Notes: generated by a model from the letters alone, not told the origin. Numbered from the stretch's first letter, positions 33,185 through 43,344 are shown. The stretch: 64,000 nucleotides of DNA from Bemisia tabaci (GCF_918797505.1 NC_092800.1:24443577-24507576), one strand, 5' to 3'. Made by a program: numbers and translations.

Positions 33185-34109
33185 CCCCCTGGTAAAAATT
33201 GACAGTGGAATCTGTGTTCCAAAATACCATAGACCTACAGCCGGCTGTAAAATTTCCAATAGCTTCTATAGCCTTTTATAGCCGATGGCGATTAAGCAAC
33301 AGCCAGGCGATAAAGTGTATGCTAAACGTTACTAATTACGGATGCTGGGACTTAGTGAGTTTTTGGAATACTGCTCTCTTTTTGGGCCGTAGTATCTTGA
33401 TTTATTTTGCGAGGAAAGCTCCGTACTTTTGATGGATGCCTGCCATTACTAGTATATTAGAGCGCCTTCAGTTTCGTATGATACTGTGCAATACCTCTGG
33501 TGTGAAATAGTTACTTCAAGCGCCGAGGCAGGCGGGCAGCCAGCGCGAAACGCGCATTTGGCGCCTACAAACCTAACAGGGATACTTCACGCGCTGCGCA
33601 ATGCGTGAAGTATCCCTGTTAGGTTTGTAGGCGCCAGTGCGTCGCCGCGCCGCTCCGCTTCGTGTTAGGCTCTAATATTTAATCTGGCGGAGTCAGCGTT
33701 ATTCAACTCATGATTTTGAAATGTTTGCACATCCTGTATGGATTATTCTCATTTTAATTGATGAAAAAAAATATGTATTAAAGGAAAATATAATGTGTGT
33801 TTTGTAAATATTAAGGTGCTTCCGTATCAAACTTAATGATTTCCAAAGCACACGATTTTCTACACAATTTCTTATAGCCTTTTATAATCAATGGCGAAAA
33901 AGCAACAGCCAGGCGATAAGGTGTAAAGCCCGGCGGTAAGAACTATAGCCCGGCTGCATAATTTTTTATCGCTTCGTACAGCCCGGCCGTAAGATTTTCT
34001 CTGCATTCTACAGTCAGCTATATGATTTTCTGTAGCCTTCTTCAGCCGGCTATAAGAATTTCTATGGTATTTTGAAACGCAGCTCTTATCGCCAATTTTT
34101 ACCGGGGCC
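33185..34109. mobile_element. 925-bp inverted-repeat element AA
   Basis: The left end CCCCCTGGTAAAAATTGACA, with TTCCAAAATACCATAGA and TACAGCCGGCTGTA, mirrors the right end: CAGCCGGCTATAAGAATTTC, TCTATGGTATTTTGAAACGC, CAATTTTTACCGGGGCC. Both inner arms also carry GCAACAGCCAGGCGATAA in the same orientation, and the right arm repeats AGCCCGGCnGtAAG units. Palindrome W lies inside. No transposase-like frame. Confidence 0.75.
33559..33636. repeat. Palindrome W1, perfect 34-bp arms
   Basis: TGGCGCCTACAAACCTAACA and GGGATACTTCACGC form the left arm. The right arm is its exact reverse complement after a 10-nt loop GCTGCGCAAT. It sits within element AA. Related palindromes or half palindromes lie at 61805-61878, 62056-62105 and 10083-10214. 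Confidence 0.92.
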
Positions 34110-34149
34110 GAGTTCAACAAAAACGCGCCGGGACGTTCTTTGGAATAAA

Positions 34150-34250
34150 ATGAAATGCATTTAATTGTTTCAACCAATAGGATCGTTCCATTTTCCTGCC
34201 ATCCCCCTTGTCTACTGCTTTGTCCATCAATTTCAATAATCAGCCCGCAG
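34150..34250 (+). mobile_element. Family F, right half
   Basis: TTTCAACCAATAGGATCGTT, CTTGTCTACTGCTTTGTCC and CAATTTCAATAATCAGCCC, ending GCAG at 34250. The left half is missing. Confidence 0.8.
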
Positions 34251-34429
34251 GTGCGTCGCCGGTAAACTCAGTCGAGGTAATTTGAAATTACCTTATCCAC
34301 AAGGGATTCATCGACCTTCTGACACGTTAATAAAACTACCAATGTCTTTTCAGGACCACTTGGACTACATTATGCAATTTGGAACAACAATTCCTGTTCC
34401 AGTTTATGGGTTGTCATAATTTCTTCATC

Positions 34430-34740
34430 TTTAGGGCCCCTGACTTTCCCCTGACTATTTTTGCTTATCCCTGACTCCAACATTTTCTGATTCCATGACT
34501 TCTCTGACCTCCGAACAAAATTTACGGACGAAATTCCCTCGTTTGGAGATCAAATGATGGTAAAAGGCATTCAGTAGCCGCGTAGCCGATTAAGCGATGA
34601 CAAGTCTTAATGAAAGCTGGAAGGGTAAACAGTTGGAAGATCAGTGATATGTTTTAGTGATTAGAAGATGTGTCTGAAATTCCCTGACTTTACTCGATCG
34701 CCGCAAGTTCCCCAACTTTCCTTGATTTGCCGGGTTTTCA
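34430..34740. repeat. Family LL repeat (CCCTGAC-rich)
   Basis: GGGCCCCTGACTTTCCCCTG, GCTTATCCCTGACTCC at the left and GAAATTCCCTGACTTTACTC at the right. CCCTGACTTT strings of this kind are common in arthropod repeats. A related block with CAGGGA strings lies at 56220-56325. Ends not defined. Confidence 0.5.
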
Positions 34741-35151
34741 GACCGCTGGCAACTCGTCTGTGGTTTAGAAACAATGCCCATTTCCATTAGTTTCCCAAGC
34801 ACATTTTTCAGCATTTTTGACCCCCCCCCCCCTTGTAACGCTTTTGTGACGTAGGACACTATCCTTAAACACGTAAAAACAAAATAGCGTAACGCTCTCC
34901 TCGACCTCCTCCCCCCTACAGCGTTACGTAATTCAGAGACGGCCTCGAAGCGTTTTTTAGGCCGCTTGCAAGTCAAAACAAAATCATCCGGGAAAATTTC
35001 CAAAATCTTCCGGAATATTCTTCAAAATCTACCGGCATAATTCGCGATTTGCAAATCTACCGGCAAAATTCTCGATTTGTAAATCTTCCGGCAGTATATC
35101 CGGGAAGGGAGAAATCTCCCGATTCCGGATAATTATCCGGAAAACAGGAGG

Positions 35152-35371
35152 CCTGCGGGCCGATTATTGAAATTTGTCGTGCCTTTGTCAGGTGGAATGG
35201 ACGACATACTGTCGGAAACTTAAGAGGTACCGATAGCTTGTCGTGAGTTCAACCCGACATAGGCACGACAAAGCAGCGATAAGACATAGCCGACCAATCA
35301 TGCTCCGCCTTTTAACCTATGTCATCTATGTCCGCCTGACAAACACAAAATTTCAATAATCGGCCCGCAGG
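35152..35371. mobile_element. Family F' element in unit 1 of the duplication
   Basis: Perfect terminal repeats CCTGCGGGCCGATTATTG and CAATAATCGGCCCGCAGG. Interior TCGTGCCTTTGTCAGG and CGACATAGGCACGACAAAGC. The empty site in unit 2 reads GAGGCCTGGCCGTTTTT, giving at most a few bases of target duplication. Confidence 0.9.
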
Positions 35372-35380
35372 CCGTTTTTA

Positions 35381-35539
35381 AATCCTAGATCACACGGCGA
35401 TTAATCGCCGCGATTGAAAGTCGAAAGCCAACGGAGAGCCTTGATTTCGATATATCGACGTCAATGGATCGAAATCAAAGGCTCTCCATTGGCTTTTGTC
35501 TTTCAATCGCGGCGGTTAATCGCCGCGTGTATCTAGGCC
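35381..35539. mobile_element. Foldback element G with TTTA duplication
   Basis: CCTAGATCACACGGCGATTA and ATCGCCGCGATTGAAAG mirror CTTTCAATCGCGGCGG and TCGCCGCGTGTATCTAGG. Flanked by TTTA (35377-35380, 35540-35543). The empty site in unit 2 reads GTTTTTACCGATG, confirming both insertion and a 4-bp TSD. About 159 bp, almost wholly palindromic. Confidence 0.9.
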
Positions 35540-36092
35540 TTTACCGATGAGCTAGAAACCGTAGTTCCGAATCCCGACATGTGGACCAATTCATCGCATA
35601 CACCGTTCACTGGCCCGCAGCAAAGGAGGTACTTCTCGGGGGGGGGGGGGGGGGGTTGGGAGGGAAATTCGTGAAACTCCTCATCCCCCGAACGGCGAGC
35701 GGCAACGCGTTAGTGACCAGGATCACTATCCTTAAACACGTAAAAACAAAACAGCGTAACGCTCTCCTAACATTCTTCAAAATCTTCCGGAATAATTCTC
35801 AATGACGAATCTTCCGGAAAAATTCTCGATTTGCAAATCTTCCGGTAGAATATCCGGGAGGAGAGAAATCTCCCGATTCCGGATAATTATCCGGAAAACG
35901 GGAGGCCTGGCCGTTTTTACCGATGAGCTAGAAATTGCAGTTCCGAATCCCGACTTGTAGACCAATTTATCGCATACACCGTTCACTGGCCCGCAGCAAA
36001 AGAGGTACTTCTCGGGGGGGAGGGGTTTGGGGGTTGGGAGGGAAATCCGTGAAACTCCTCATCCCCCGAACGGCGCGTTAGTGACCAGGATC

Positions 36093-36366
36093 CGAGCCTT
36101 CAGCGGATCAACTCCGTTCATTTATCAACGAGCTGCTTGAGCCAGTCCCCCGGCCACCCTCGCCCATCGCTTCTTTTCCCACGCCCCCGCCCCCCACCCC
36201 CACCGCGAGTGAATTTGCAGAACAATGTGCCCGGTGCCGGCTGCATTCTCCCCCGAGCAGTGCCCCAGGCTCACGCCAGAGCGCGCCCGGTTCGGGCGCC
36301 CGACGCACAGAGGTATGCAAATCAGTCGAAGAGGTCGGATTAGAGTACGTAGGTGGGAAATAATGA
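36093..36366. other. GC-rich block with weak exon candidate
   Basis: 36221-36312 on plus has a C-rich tract, then TTTGCAG, AACAATGTGC, an open frame of 29 codons (MCPVPAAFSPEQCPRLTPER then ARFGRPTHR), then AGAG and GTATGC. This fits acceptor, start codon and donor of a small exon, but all signals are short and nothing confirms it. An overlapping minus frame (36108-36320) is equally open. Confidence 0.3.
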
Positions 36367-36686
36367 GGGTGTGTATTCGATCAACATGAATCGATCGAGA
36401 AGTAAAAACTTGAGCTGATCGACGCGATTTGATCGATTCACGGCTTTGTCGATTGATTCAAGGGGTTGACGATCGAATCGTTATCAATCAAATAGCGTCG
36501 CTCAGCCATATTTTATTATTCGATCAATTCACGTCGATCAAATCGACATAGGGTTTTTTTCAGTTTATGTCGATCGAATCGGTGTCGATTGAATTGATTT
36601 CGATTGGATCGGTGTCGATCAAATTACGTAGATCGATTCACGTTCTTATTTCTCGATCGAAATATAAGTCGATCGAGTCCATACCC
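36367..36686. mobile_element. Family K element, TCGATC-rich, copy 1
   Basis: GGGTGTGTATTCGATCAACA at the left; GATCGAGTCCATACCC at the right, forming diverged inverted ends. The interior is a degenerate repetition of TCGATCGAATC-like words separated by AT-rich spacers. A second copy with the same ends is at 53395-53798. Confidence 0.75.
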
Positions 36687-38644
36687 TTCCATTGGAAGAG
36701 TACAGACAAGTAGGTAATTTAGAAGATTAGGCCATGGTACTTTTAGGGCCTAAAATGGCAGCCAATCTTTTAAATCCATTTATCTGGATGAATGATTCAT
36801 TATTACAATGTTTCCGACCTGGCGTTTATAAAGCACGTATTTGACTTATTTTTTGCATAAACTTACTGAATTTTGGGGAGAGACGCTCAATAATGAACAT
36901 ATTTGGCCATCTTTGTTTGAAATTGGAGTCTGAAGATTGGCAGCGGCATTTTTCCAGAGTTTTTCATGAAAGTCGGCTGCTCTTTGGGGCCCCAAGAACT
37001 TCACTTTTGACAAGTCCGTACTCTTTTCATATACGTTCTCTAGGTCGGACATGTTATGGAAATTGTAAAAACTTATACAAGGTATCCCGCAGTTAAACGG
37101 CAAAAGCGTGTAGCGTGTACGGAAGGTAAAAGTAAGACCTTTTTCTTGTGCTAAGTTTCCAAAAGTACCTATTCTGGAAGAATCATCGTTTTTCTGAATT
37201 ATGGAAACGTTTATAGATGAAAACTCAATTAAATTGGTTTGCCTCCATAGTTTTTAACGCAAAATACGCCCATAGCTTTGATAATGTCCATATCTCAAGT
37301 TGAAGTTGAAGTTGAGAATCTTGGATCTTAAAGGGCAAAAAACTCAACATTTTGGACAGTATAAGTTCCCTCTTCAATTTACATATCGATAGTTTTAAGA
37401 TCATGGGTCAATTCAGTGCTTAAAATTGTGGAGGCTAGCCAATTTGCATGCTTTTTGCTGCCCTTCTTTCAAAATTCAGGAGAACTATGATCTTCCCAAA
37501 TAATTGGATGGGTGGTAGGTCTACCTTTAAGCACTTTTGGAAAAAACTTTTTTGAAGAAAAATGTCTTATTTTCACTCATAGAACACGCGCCTGCAGTAT
37601 GGCCGTTTAGCCCTGAGACTTTTTGCATAAATCTTCGTGTTACGAAACGAGACGATTTGATGGTCACGCTTGGATTTCTGGCCAAAACTCCTTCGAGGTT
37701 TTTCAAAAATTACACGTCCTATCTTCGATTTCTGATTCCACTGTGCGACGAGGCGGTTCTCCCGCCGGTCGGGAAAGCGCGGAACCCCGACTGCTAATTT
37801 AATGTCCATTCCTCGTCCGAACAAAAACTTTCGACAAGGAATTTATACACATCAATCACGGCGAGCGGCGAGCTTGCCAGAAAGCGGTCCGAGATCGGTG
37901 TAATTTATATTTTAATCGGCGGCGAATTCGGAATTTCCTCCGCGCACGGCACCCCCGTATGTTGTGTTTCCGGGCCGTGTTACCAAATGACAACATTAAC
38001 TCGGATTTGGAAACAAAATTCAATAATCATTTAGCGAAGTCTGGCAACGGTGGTTGCTTGAATCTCCGCTCGTGACGTCAGATCGCGGGACCATTAGCCA
38101 AGTTAGAACGGTCACACCTGCGTCGGTGACGTAGGGTTGCGCAAATCGCGGGGAGGAACGTATGTGAAATAGGGAAGGTTTTCACTTGACAATCATGGCG
38201 AATAGTTTTGCAAGTTTCCGCCAGGTGTGATGGACGGAAAGTGTCAACGCACCGCTATGAAAGACAAATCGAGACTTTCGGCTAAGTTCCTGGTGGCAGG
38301 TGGAAACTGTTACTTTGGGGGTTCTATCGTCAATCACGCCCTGAGACAAATATAAATGAGCCGATAACAAAGTAAATTTATCGGGCGATTAAACTTTGAA
38401 TTTCCGTTTTGGGTTTAAGATTTTCTCGACTTTAGAGACGTTAAATCGATTGATTTAAATTATTTGCACAACCAGTGGAACGTTTATCGGTCGATCTCTG
38501 ATTACTCCGTTTAATTGACAGAAAACCACCTCGGTTTAATCAATTAGTGATGCACTAATTTGCAGTGATCACTCGACTTCGTGCACGGATGAATCCAAGG
38601 CGAAAGAGACTATGGTACGCATCACCCTAGTGACGTCACTAAAT
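36687..38644. other. 2-kb stretch without established gene
   Basis: AT-rich to 37560, then GC-richer and single-copy from 37600 to 38200. The minus frame 36846-37103 (85 aa) is unrecognised. AGTTGAAGTTGAAGTTGAG at about 37297 is a short tandem. 37800-38050 and 38450-38600 read like non-repetitive intergenic or regulatory sequence. Confidence 0.35.
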
Positions 38645-38854
38645 CACTGAAAAAAAAAAGAATCTTAAATTTGCCGTCAAGAATTATTTCTTCTTAAAAC
38701 AGAATTTTGCTGGTTAATATAAACTACTTTTTTGCTTAACCCATGCATCATTTTTCTTGTATCAAGAAAAATTCAGCTTAAAGCAAGATAAAAAAAATTC
38801 TTGGCGGCAAATTCAAGAATCATCATGCTTGAGCCAAGCTACTTTTTTTCAGTG
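38645..38854. mobile_element. Family N MITE (CACTG ends)
   Basis: CACTGAAAAAAAAAAGAATC with TTTGCCGTCAAGAATT on the left; AATTCTTGGCGGCAAATTC and TACTTTTTTTCAGTG on the right. Centre ATCATTTTTCTTGTATCAAG. About 210 bp, only copy here. Confidence 0.8.
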
Positions 38855-39486
38855 TAGGCGGTGCATTTTCTCACTTTTAAATCTATTTTTATACTATTCC
38901 CCATATCAGAAAAAAATTATGAAAAATAGTATGAAATCAGCTCTTTCAGCAATTTCAGATGAAGTGATAAAAAATTTGCGTGCAAATTCTCCATTGGTGA
39001 AAATGTAATATTTATTCCCCTTTGTGACACTGAGGAGGCCTGAAATACAGGAACCAATCAGAAATGGATTCGCATTGTCTTTACTCTCAGTATAAAGAGA
39101 CTCTAGTAGCAAGGAGCGTATGTCGTTTAAAAGTTGCGGGTGCGGATCGTGGCAACATGGCGCATAAAGCTTCCGTCCACTGACTACTTTTGTTTATGGG
39201 TTTTGCCCCCATTTTTCGCCATTTTCGCTCGATCCTCGCGGCTCACCCTTTCTTTATTACTGCGGGACATCGTAAAGAGCCCCGCTGCAATTGCACAGTC
39301 CCTCCCTCAACGCCTGTCGCGATTGAGATAGCCTCAAGGCCTCTGCTCCGTTTTATCTCCGCTCATTAACGTAATTTTAACGTCGATAACGTCCGGTAAA
39401 AATTATACGGGCTAAAATGTATACGTGGACAAGACGTACAAGGAAATAGAGGTCCGAGAAACTTGGAAAGAAGTTTATCGTCGGGA
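38855..39486. other. Stretch without gene
   Basis: No recognised feature. Plus frame 39134-39331 is unrecognised. Confidence 0.4.
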
Positions 39487-39872
39487 CTACCGTGTCAAGG
39501 AAAAACGCCGTATGAACATACTGCCGTGCTAAGGAAGAACGCCGTACGTGCCCTCAGATGTTGCTACACTTTCCTCGATAAAAAAAAATTTGGTGGGAAA
39601 ATTGGGAATATTTTTCCTCAAATTTTTCAGAAATTTTGTTCGCACTCTAATCTCAAATACCTGAAAATTTCCGGGAAAAACGAGCTAGCTTTTCTCAAAA
39701 ATACATGTTTTATCAAGAGAAATTTGGCAACTTTCGAATGTTTATACAGCGTTCTTCCTTAGTACAGCAGCACAAAATCAATGCCCTCTTTCCGATCAAA
39801 TATTTCTATTGGAGAAAATTCATGAACATTTTTCCTTGCAATTTTCTGATACGTCAGATTTAATTGCGCAGA
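39487..39872 (+). mobile_element. Family A outer copy split by another A
   Basis: Left end CTACCGTGTCAAGGAAAAAC and CGCCGTATGAACATA (39487-39520), then the inner A. From 39771 the outer interior resumes with ATTCATGAACATTTTTCCTT and ATTTAATTGCGCAGAA. Its right end is missing. Confidence 0.75.
39521..39770. mobile_element. Family A MITE inserted in another A copy
   Basis: CTGCCGTGCTAAGGAAGAAC to CTTAGTACAGCAG, 250 bp, with TTGTTCGCACTCTAATCTC in the interior and AAATTTGGCAACTTTCGAAT in the right arm. Flanks CATA and CACA are a 3-of-4 match for a TSD. Confidence 0.88.
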
Positions 39873-39967
39873 AATGGCGTGGATCGATGAATCCCTGTCT
39901 TTGGAACACTATTTATCGATCAAGATCATTAGATAACAATTCACGATGACCCACAGACAGGACGTTG

Positions 39968-40050
39968 AGACAAGCGCCTTGATGCAACTTAACGTGCTCG
40001 GTGGTTCTCCGGGTTGCATACTAAAATAAAGAAGGCGTTTTGACTTCCCC
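39968..40050 (+). repeat. Family Z repeat, copy 3
   Basis: GCGCCTTGATGCAACTTAAC, CTCGGTGG and GAAGGCGTTTTGACTTCCC. More diverged than copies 1 and 2. Confidence 0.45.
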
Positions 40051-40756
40051 AGATTAGCGAATCGATTGTTCAATCGTTACGGTATGACCTAGATCGATAG
40101 ATCCTATCTAATCTTTCAAATACCATTTATCAATCAATATCATTCGATAACGATTGAACGTGCGACCCGCAGTGCCCATGTAGAAATTTAAATACGCGTT
40201 TTAGTCAGCCGAGCGCCAAGATATCAAGTTTCGTTCTTTCTTTACGCACTTTTCTTCACTCCTTGTGAGGAACCCGTGATGAAAACCTTAGCCCCCTCTC
40301 ATGAATTATGTAACACCTCAGAGTGATCTCCCTCCCCTCTTTTTTCATTGATTATTTTGACATGCAGGATGCTGCCCGCAGATATCACCATCAGCTTGAG
40401 TTTTCATTTTAATTAATGTAAATCTGAGAGATATTACGATAAAAAAACTGCGGTGTGACACACTAGTCGTTTTGACGTTTGTTTAGACGTTAGCAGCTGA
40501 TATGGATATTTATTGACGGCTTTGCGTGTAATAATCTCTCTCAAAGATCTCCTGATAAAAATAACCGAATTAGTCTGACAGCCAAGCGTCCACTTAAAAA
40601 CTTTCATGCCCTATGTATGGTGACACTATACAGCTTATAGAAGCTTCCTTCCGGACGGTTGCGTTCTACCTATTCTGTGTCTTAGACGCAGGGCCAATTA
40701 GAATTGGATTTCACACATCTTAATCCTCCGTATAAAGAAATTAGGGGCCTTGCACT
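40051..40756. other. Stretch without gene
   Basis: No recognised feature. Confidence 0.4.
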
Positions 40757-40912
40757 GCTGAATCTAGCAACTTGGCAACACCGGATTTCGTCCATATAAA
40801 CCTATGGAAATGTATCGATTCTTGGAAGAGTCAGGTGCCCTGACAAGAATCGATTACTTAGCATAGGTTAAAATGGAGGAAATCCGGTGTTGCCAAATTG
40901 CTGGATCCGCCT
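40757..40912. mobile_element. Foldback element HH
   Basis: GCTGAATCTAGCAACTTGGC, AACACCGGATTTCGTCCAT and TCGATTCTTG mirror CAAGAATCGA, AATGGAGGAAATCCGGTGTT and GCCAAATTGCTGGATCCGC. Near-complete palindrome of about 155 bp. Confidence 0.8.
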
Positions 40913-41069
40913 CTGGCCGGCCTTGTTCATGATCCTTCTCTTAGGTGGTCTCGTGTGTTTTACATTGTGATCGAGGATCATTTGACATAGCACTAAAAGA
41001 AGGAAAATATTTTACGAGTCTCAAGTAAACTAATAAAACTTTGGAAATTGATCCTTGTGCGGGTTTACA

Positions 41070-41172
41070 ATGGTTTCCCATGGGAAACCATATTTTATTT
41101 CATATTTGATTATTTCATATTTCGTCATATTTTATTTTTTGGTAGTGCACTACCAAAAAATAAAATATGACG
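41070..41172. repeat. Two perfect palindromes, 22 and 50 bp
   Basis: ATGGTTTCCCATGGGAAACC at 41070-41091 is a perfect 22-bp palindrome. 41123-41172, starting CGTCATATTTTATTTTTTGG and centred on GTGCAC, is a perfect 50-bp palindrome with no spacer. Confidence 0.93.
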
Positions 41173-41305
41173 GGGAAAATATTGCGAACTTTATTACAAT
41201 TAATTTTGGTAGCACGGTAACTCTAGTGGGGTTAGTATACCGCAACATTTGAGTTTGCAACCTAATTTATTGGGCTACTACCATCATTAATTGGAAATGT
41301 CCAAG
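41173..41305 (-). repeat. Family GG repeat, partial
   Basis: Read on minus, CCAATTAATGATGGTAGTAG, CCCAATAAATTAGGTTGC follows the GG order seen at 5930 and 12609. Truncated. Confidence 0.5.
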
Positions 41306-41334
41306 TTGACACTTAACTCCTACTTCTTCTTTTT

Positions 41335-41390
41335 GTGAGCAGAATGCTTAAAGTCGTACCTTGTCTGCTATCCCATTCAACAAAACTACC
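41335..41390 (+). repeat. Family I fragment
   Basis: AGCAGAATGCTTAAAGTCGT and ACCTTGTCTGCTATCCCATT match the core of the 4195-4652 units and 62459-62500. Confidence 0.55.
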
Positions 41391-41587
41391 TTTAATGCAT
41401 TTTTGAAAAATTTCCACTGAGATTGGGAAGAGGGCCCCCTCATTTTCTTTGAAAGCTAGCTTTTATTCGGACCAAAATAGAGGAGGGGGGGAGGTGTGGA
41501 AGTCATTTGCAGCTCCGTTGCGTGCTTAAGTAAAAAGTTTGAAGACGATAAAAGGCAGCCTCACCCACTCGACGAGCCAGGACAACG

Positions 41588-42128
41588 CACAGTGGACCGA
41601 GTCAATTAGAGAGGTCGGACATGAAATTTTTGACTGAAACTGTAAATTTTGATGTTTATTTCGTTACATTTTAAATTTCAAGGGGTGGTTCTAGCAGAAA
41701 ATCTCACGAGAAATGCAATGGAACCACTTTTGGAACCTCAAAGTTGTATATAAACGGAGTGGCAAGCGTCGGACATGAAATTGATGATTAAAACTGTACA
41801 TTTTGATGTTTATTTCGTCATATTTTGAATTTCAAGGGGTGGTTTTAGAAGAAAATTTCACGAGAAAACCAATAAAATCACTTATAGAACCTCAAAGTTT
41901 AATACAAACGGAGTTACAAGCGTCGGACATGAAATTGATGACTAAAACTGTAAATTTTGATGTTTATTTCGTCACATTTTAAATTTCAAGGGGTGGTTTT
42001 AGATGAAAATCTCACGAGAAAACCTATGGAACCACTTTCAGAACCTTAACTTCTTGTATGAACAGTGTTACAAGCGTTTAAAGTTTCCGAATTTCGTCCG
42101 AACTCTTCTGTTGACTTGATCCACCGTG
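41588..42128. mobile_element. Family S element S2 with three tandem internal units
   Basis: Ends CACAGTGGACCGAGTCAATT and TTGATCCACCGTG. Inside, three units of about 160 bp begin near 41612, 41771 and 41932, each with GTCGGACATGAAATT, ATTTTGATGTTTATTTCGT, TTCAAGGGGTGGTT and an AACCxxTrrAACCACTT block. Confidence 0.88.
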
Positions 42129-42645
42129 CGGCGTGCGGCGCTGCACACGGCGAAAGGCAAACGCCAAACGTCGACTTCGGCGTGGGCGCAGTTTATTAAT
42201 TTGAGTTCCTCCCGACTGTCATGTCATGACCACTCATAATTAAACTTTTTTACCCCCCCCCCTCCCCGCGGCGGGGGGAGGGGGGGAGGACACGGCTCGC
42301 GAGCGACGAAAACATCGGCGGCGGCCGAGGGAAATTAACGGAAAATCAATGGCTTTGGCTCCTGATGAAAATTGATGGTCGCGGGGCCCGCCGTTGATTG
42401 CACCTAAATGGAAGTTGATAGAAGTCATGGGCAATAAGCGCTCAATTTTTCCCGGCGGCGCTCCGCTAAACGCCTTGATTAACGGACCGAATGAAATGTT
42501 GCGTGAAGAGGCGAATTAATCAACCTGGTAAGGAAGCGAAAAGAAGAGGCACCTCCGTTGCCACGTGGCCCAAAACCCCTCATAGACCTGTTTGGACCGC
42601 ATTTTGCAATTTTGAACTACAATCTCTGGCGCTCATTATAAAAAC
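42129..42645. other. Single-copy island with C/G inverted run
   Basis: 42252-42289 reads C10 T C4 GCGGC G6 A G7, a strong inverted repeat that could form a hairpin or quadruplex. The rest, 42295-42500, is GC-richer single-copy sequence with no recognisable frame. Confidence 0.45.
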
Positions 42646-43096
42646 TAGAGTGCCTGTACACGGGAGAGTATTGCCATCTCAATCCTTTTACTACGGAACA
42701 AATGAGCCGCTCTCTAATTGGTCGACTATCATGGAGCCCCAAAGTTGGCTCAATGTAAACAAACCCCAGCCCCTCCGCTCCTAGTTTGGCCCAATGTAAA
42801 CAAACAAGATGGCGACGAAGTTCTAAAAAGTTCAATACGTGATTTTGGATGTGATGGAAATCTTTTATGATCAACTTCTGAATTGAGTTCGGATCGACCT
42901 TTAATGGATATTTTTGCCGAAAATTTAGTGTCTCTGAGTGTGATTATCATTCATTTATTAGCCGATAATACGTATCCCTCTAGGTCGGGTTTGTTTACAT
43001 TGGGCCAACTTTGGAGCTCCATGATAGCCTAAAACTGATGAACCAATCAGACAGCGGCACAGAGATGGCAATACTCTCCCGTATACAGGTACTCTA
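42646..43096. mobile_element. Foldback element CC, 451 bp
   Basis: TAGAGTGCCTGTACACGGGA, GAGTATTGCCATCTC at the left mirror GAGATGGCAATACTCTCCCG and TACAGGTACTCTA at the right. Second-level pairing: ATGGAGCCCCAAAGTTGG with CCAACTTTGGAGCTCCAT, and TGTAAACAAACCC with GGGTTTGTTTACA. TGGCCCAATGTAAACAAACA is repeated in the left arm. Confidence 0.9.
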
Positions 43097-43111
43097 ATAA
43101 AAATGACATAT

Positions 43112-43344
43112 CGTCCCCTTCCGGCCTTAGCTCTATGCGACGTTCGAAAATTGCCGCCGTCATTTTTTTTCCCACAGAGAAATGGTTCAACAAAGCTGTC
43201 CGAAAATTTCTCTAAATTATTTCTGTGTTGCCGATAAAATTCAGTGATATTTCCGAACAGGTGAAACCGATAATATTTCTGTAAATAAATAAAATGGCGT
43301 CACGCAGTACATGGCGCTTGTGATACTTTGACTGGAAGGTGACG
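43112..43344. mobile_element. Family B element, full length
   Basis: CGTCCCCTTCCGGCCTTAGC and TTTGACTGGAAGGTGACG ends. Internal GCCGCCGTCATTTTTTTTCC, GTTGCCGATAAAATTCAGTG. Left-flank TA is present, right-flank TA lost. Confidence 0.85.

Larger units (their letters stand above)
34858..36092 (+). repeat. Tandem segmental duplication with differential insertions
   Basis: Unit 1 is 34858-35724, unit 2 is 35725-36092. Both run from ACTATCCTTAAACACG through AATCTTCCGG repeats, GGATAATTATCCGGAAAAC, GATGAGCTAGAAA, ATACACCGTTCACTGGCCCG, a G run and GTTAGTGACCAGGATC. Unit 1 alone carries elements F' and G, plus extra sequence after AACGCTCTCCT. Unit 2 shows the empty sites for both elements. Unit 1 has an 18-G run. 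Confidence 0.92.
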
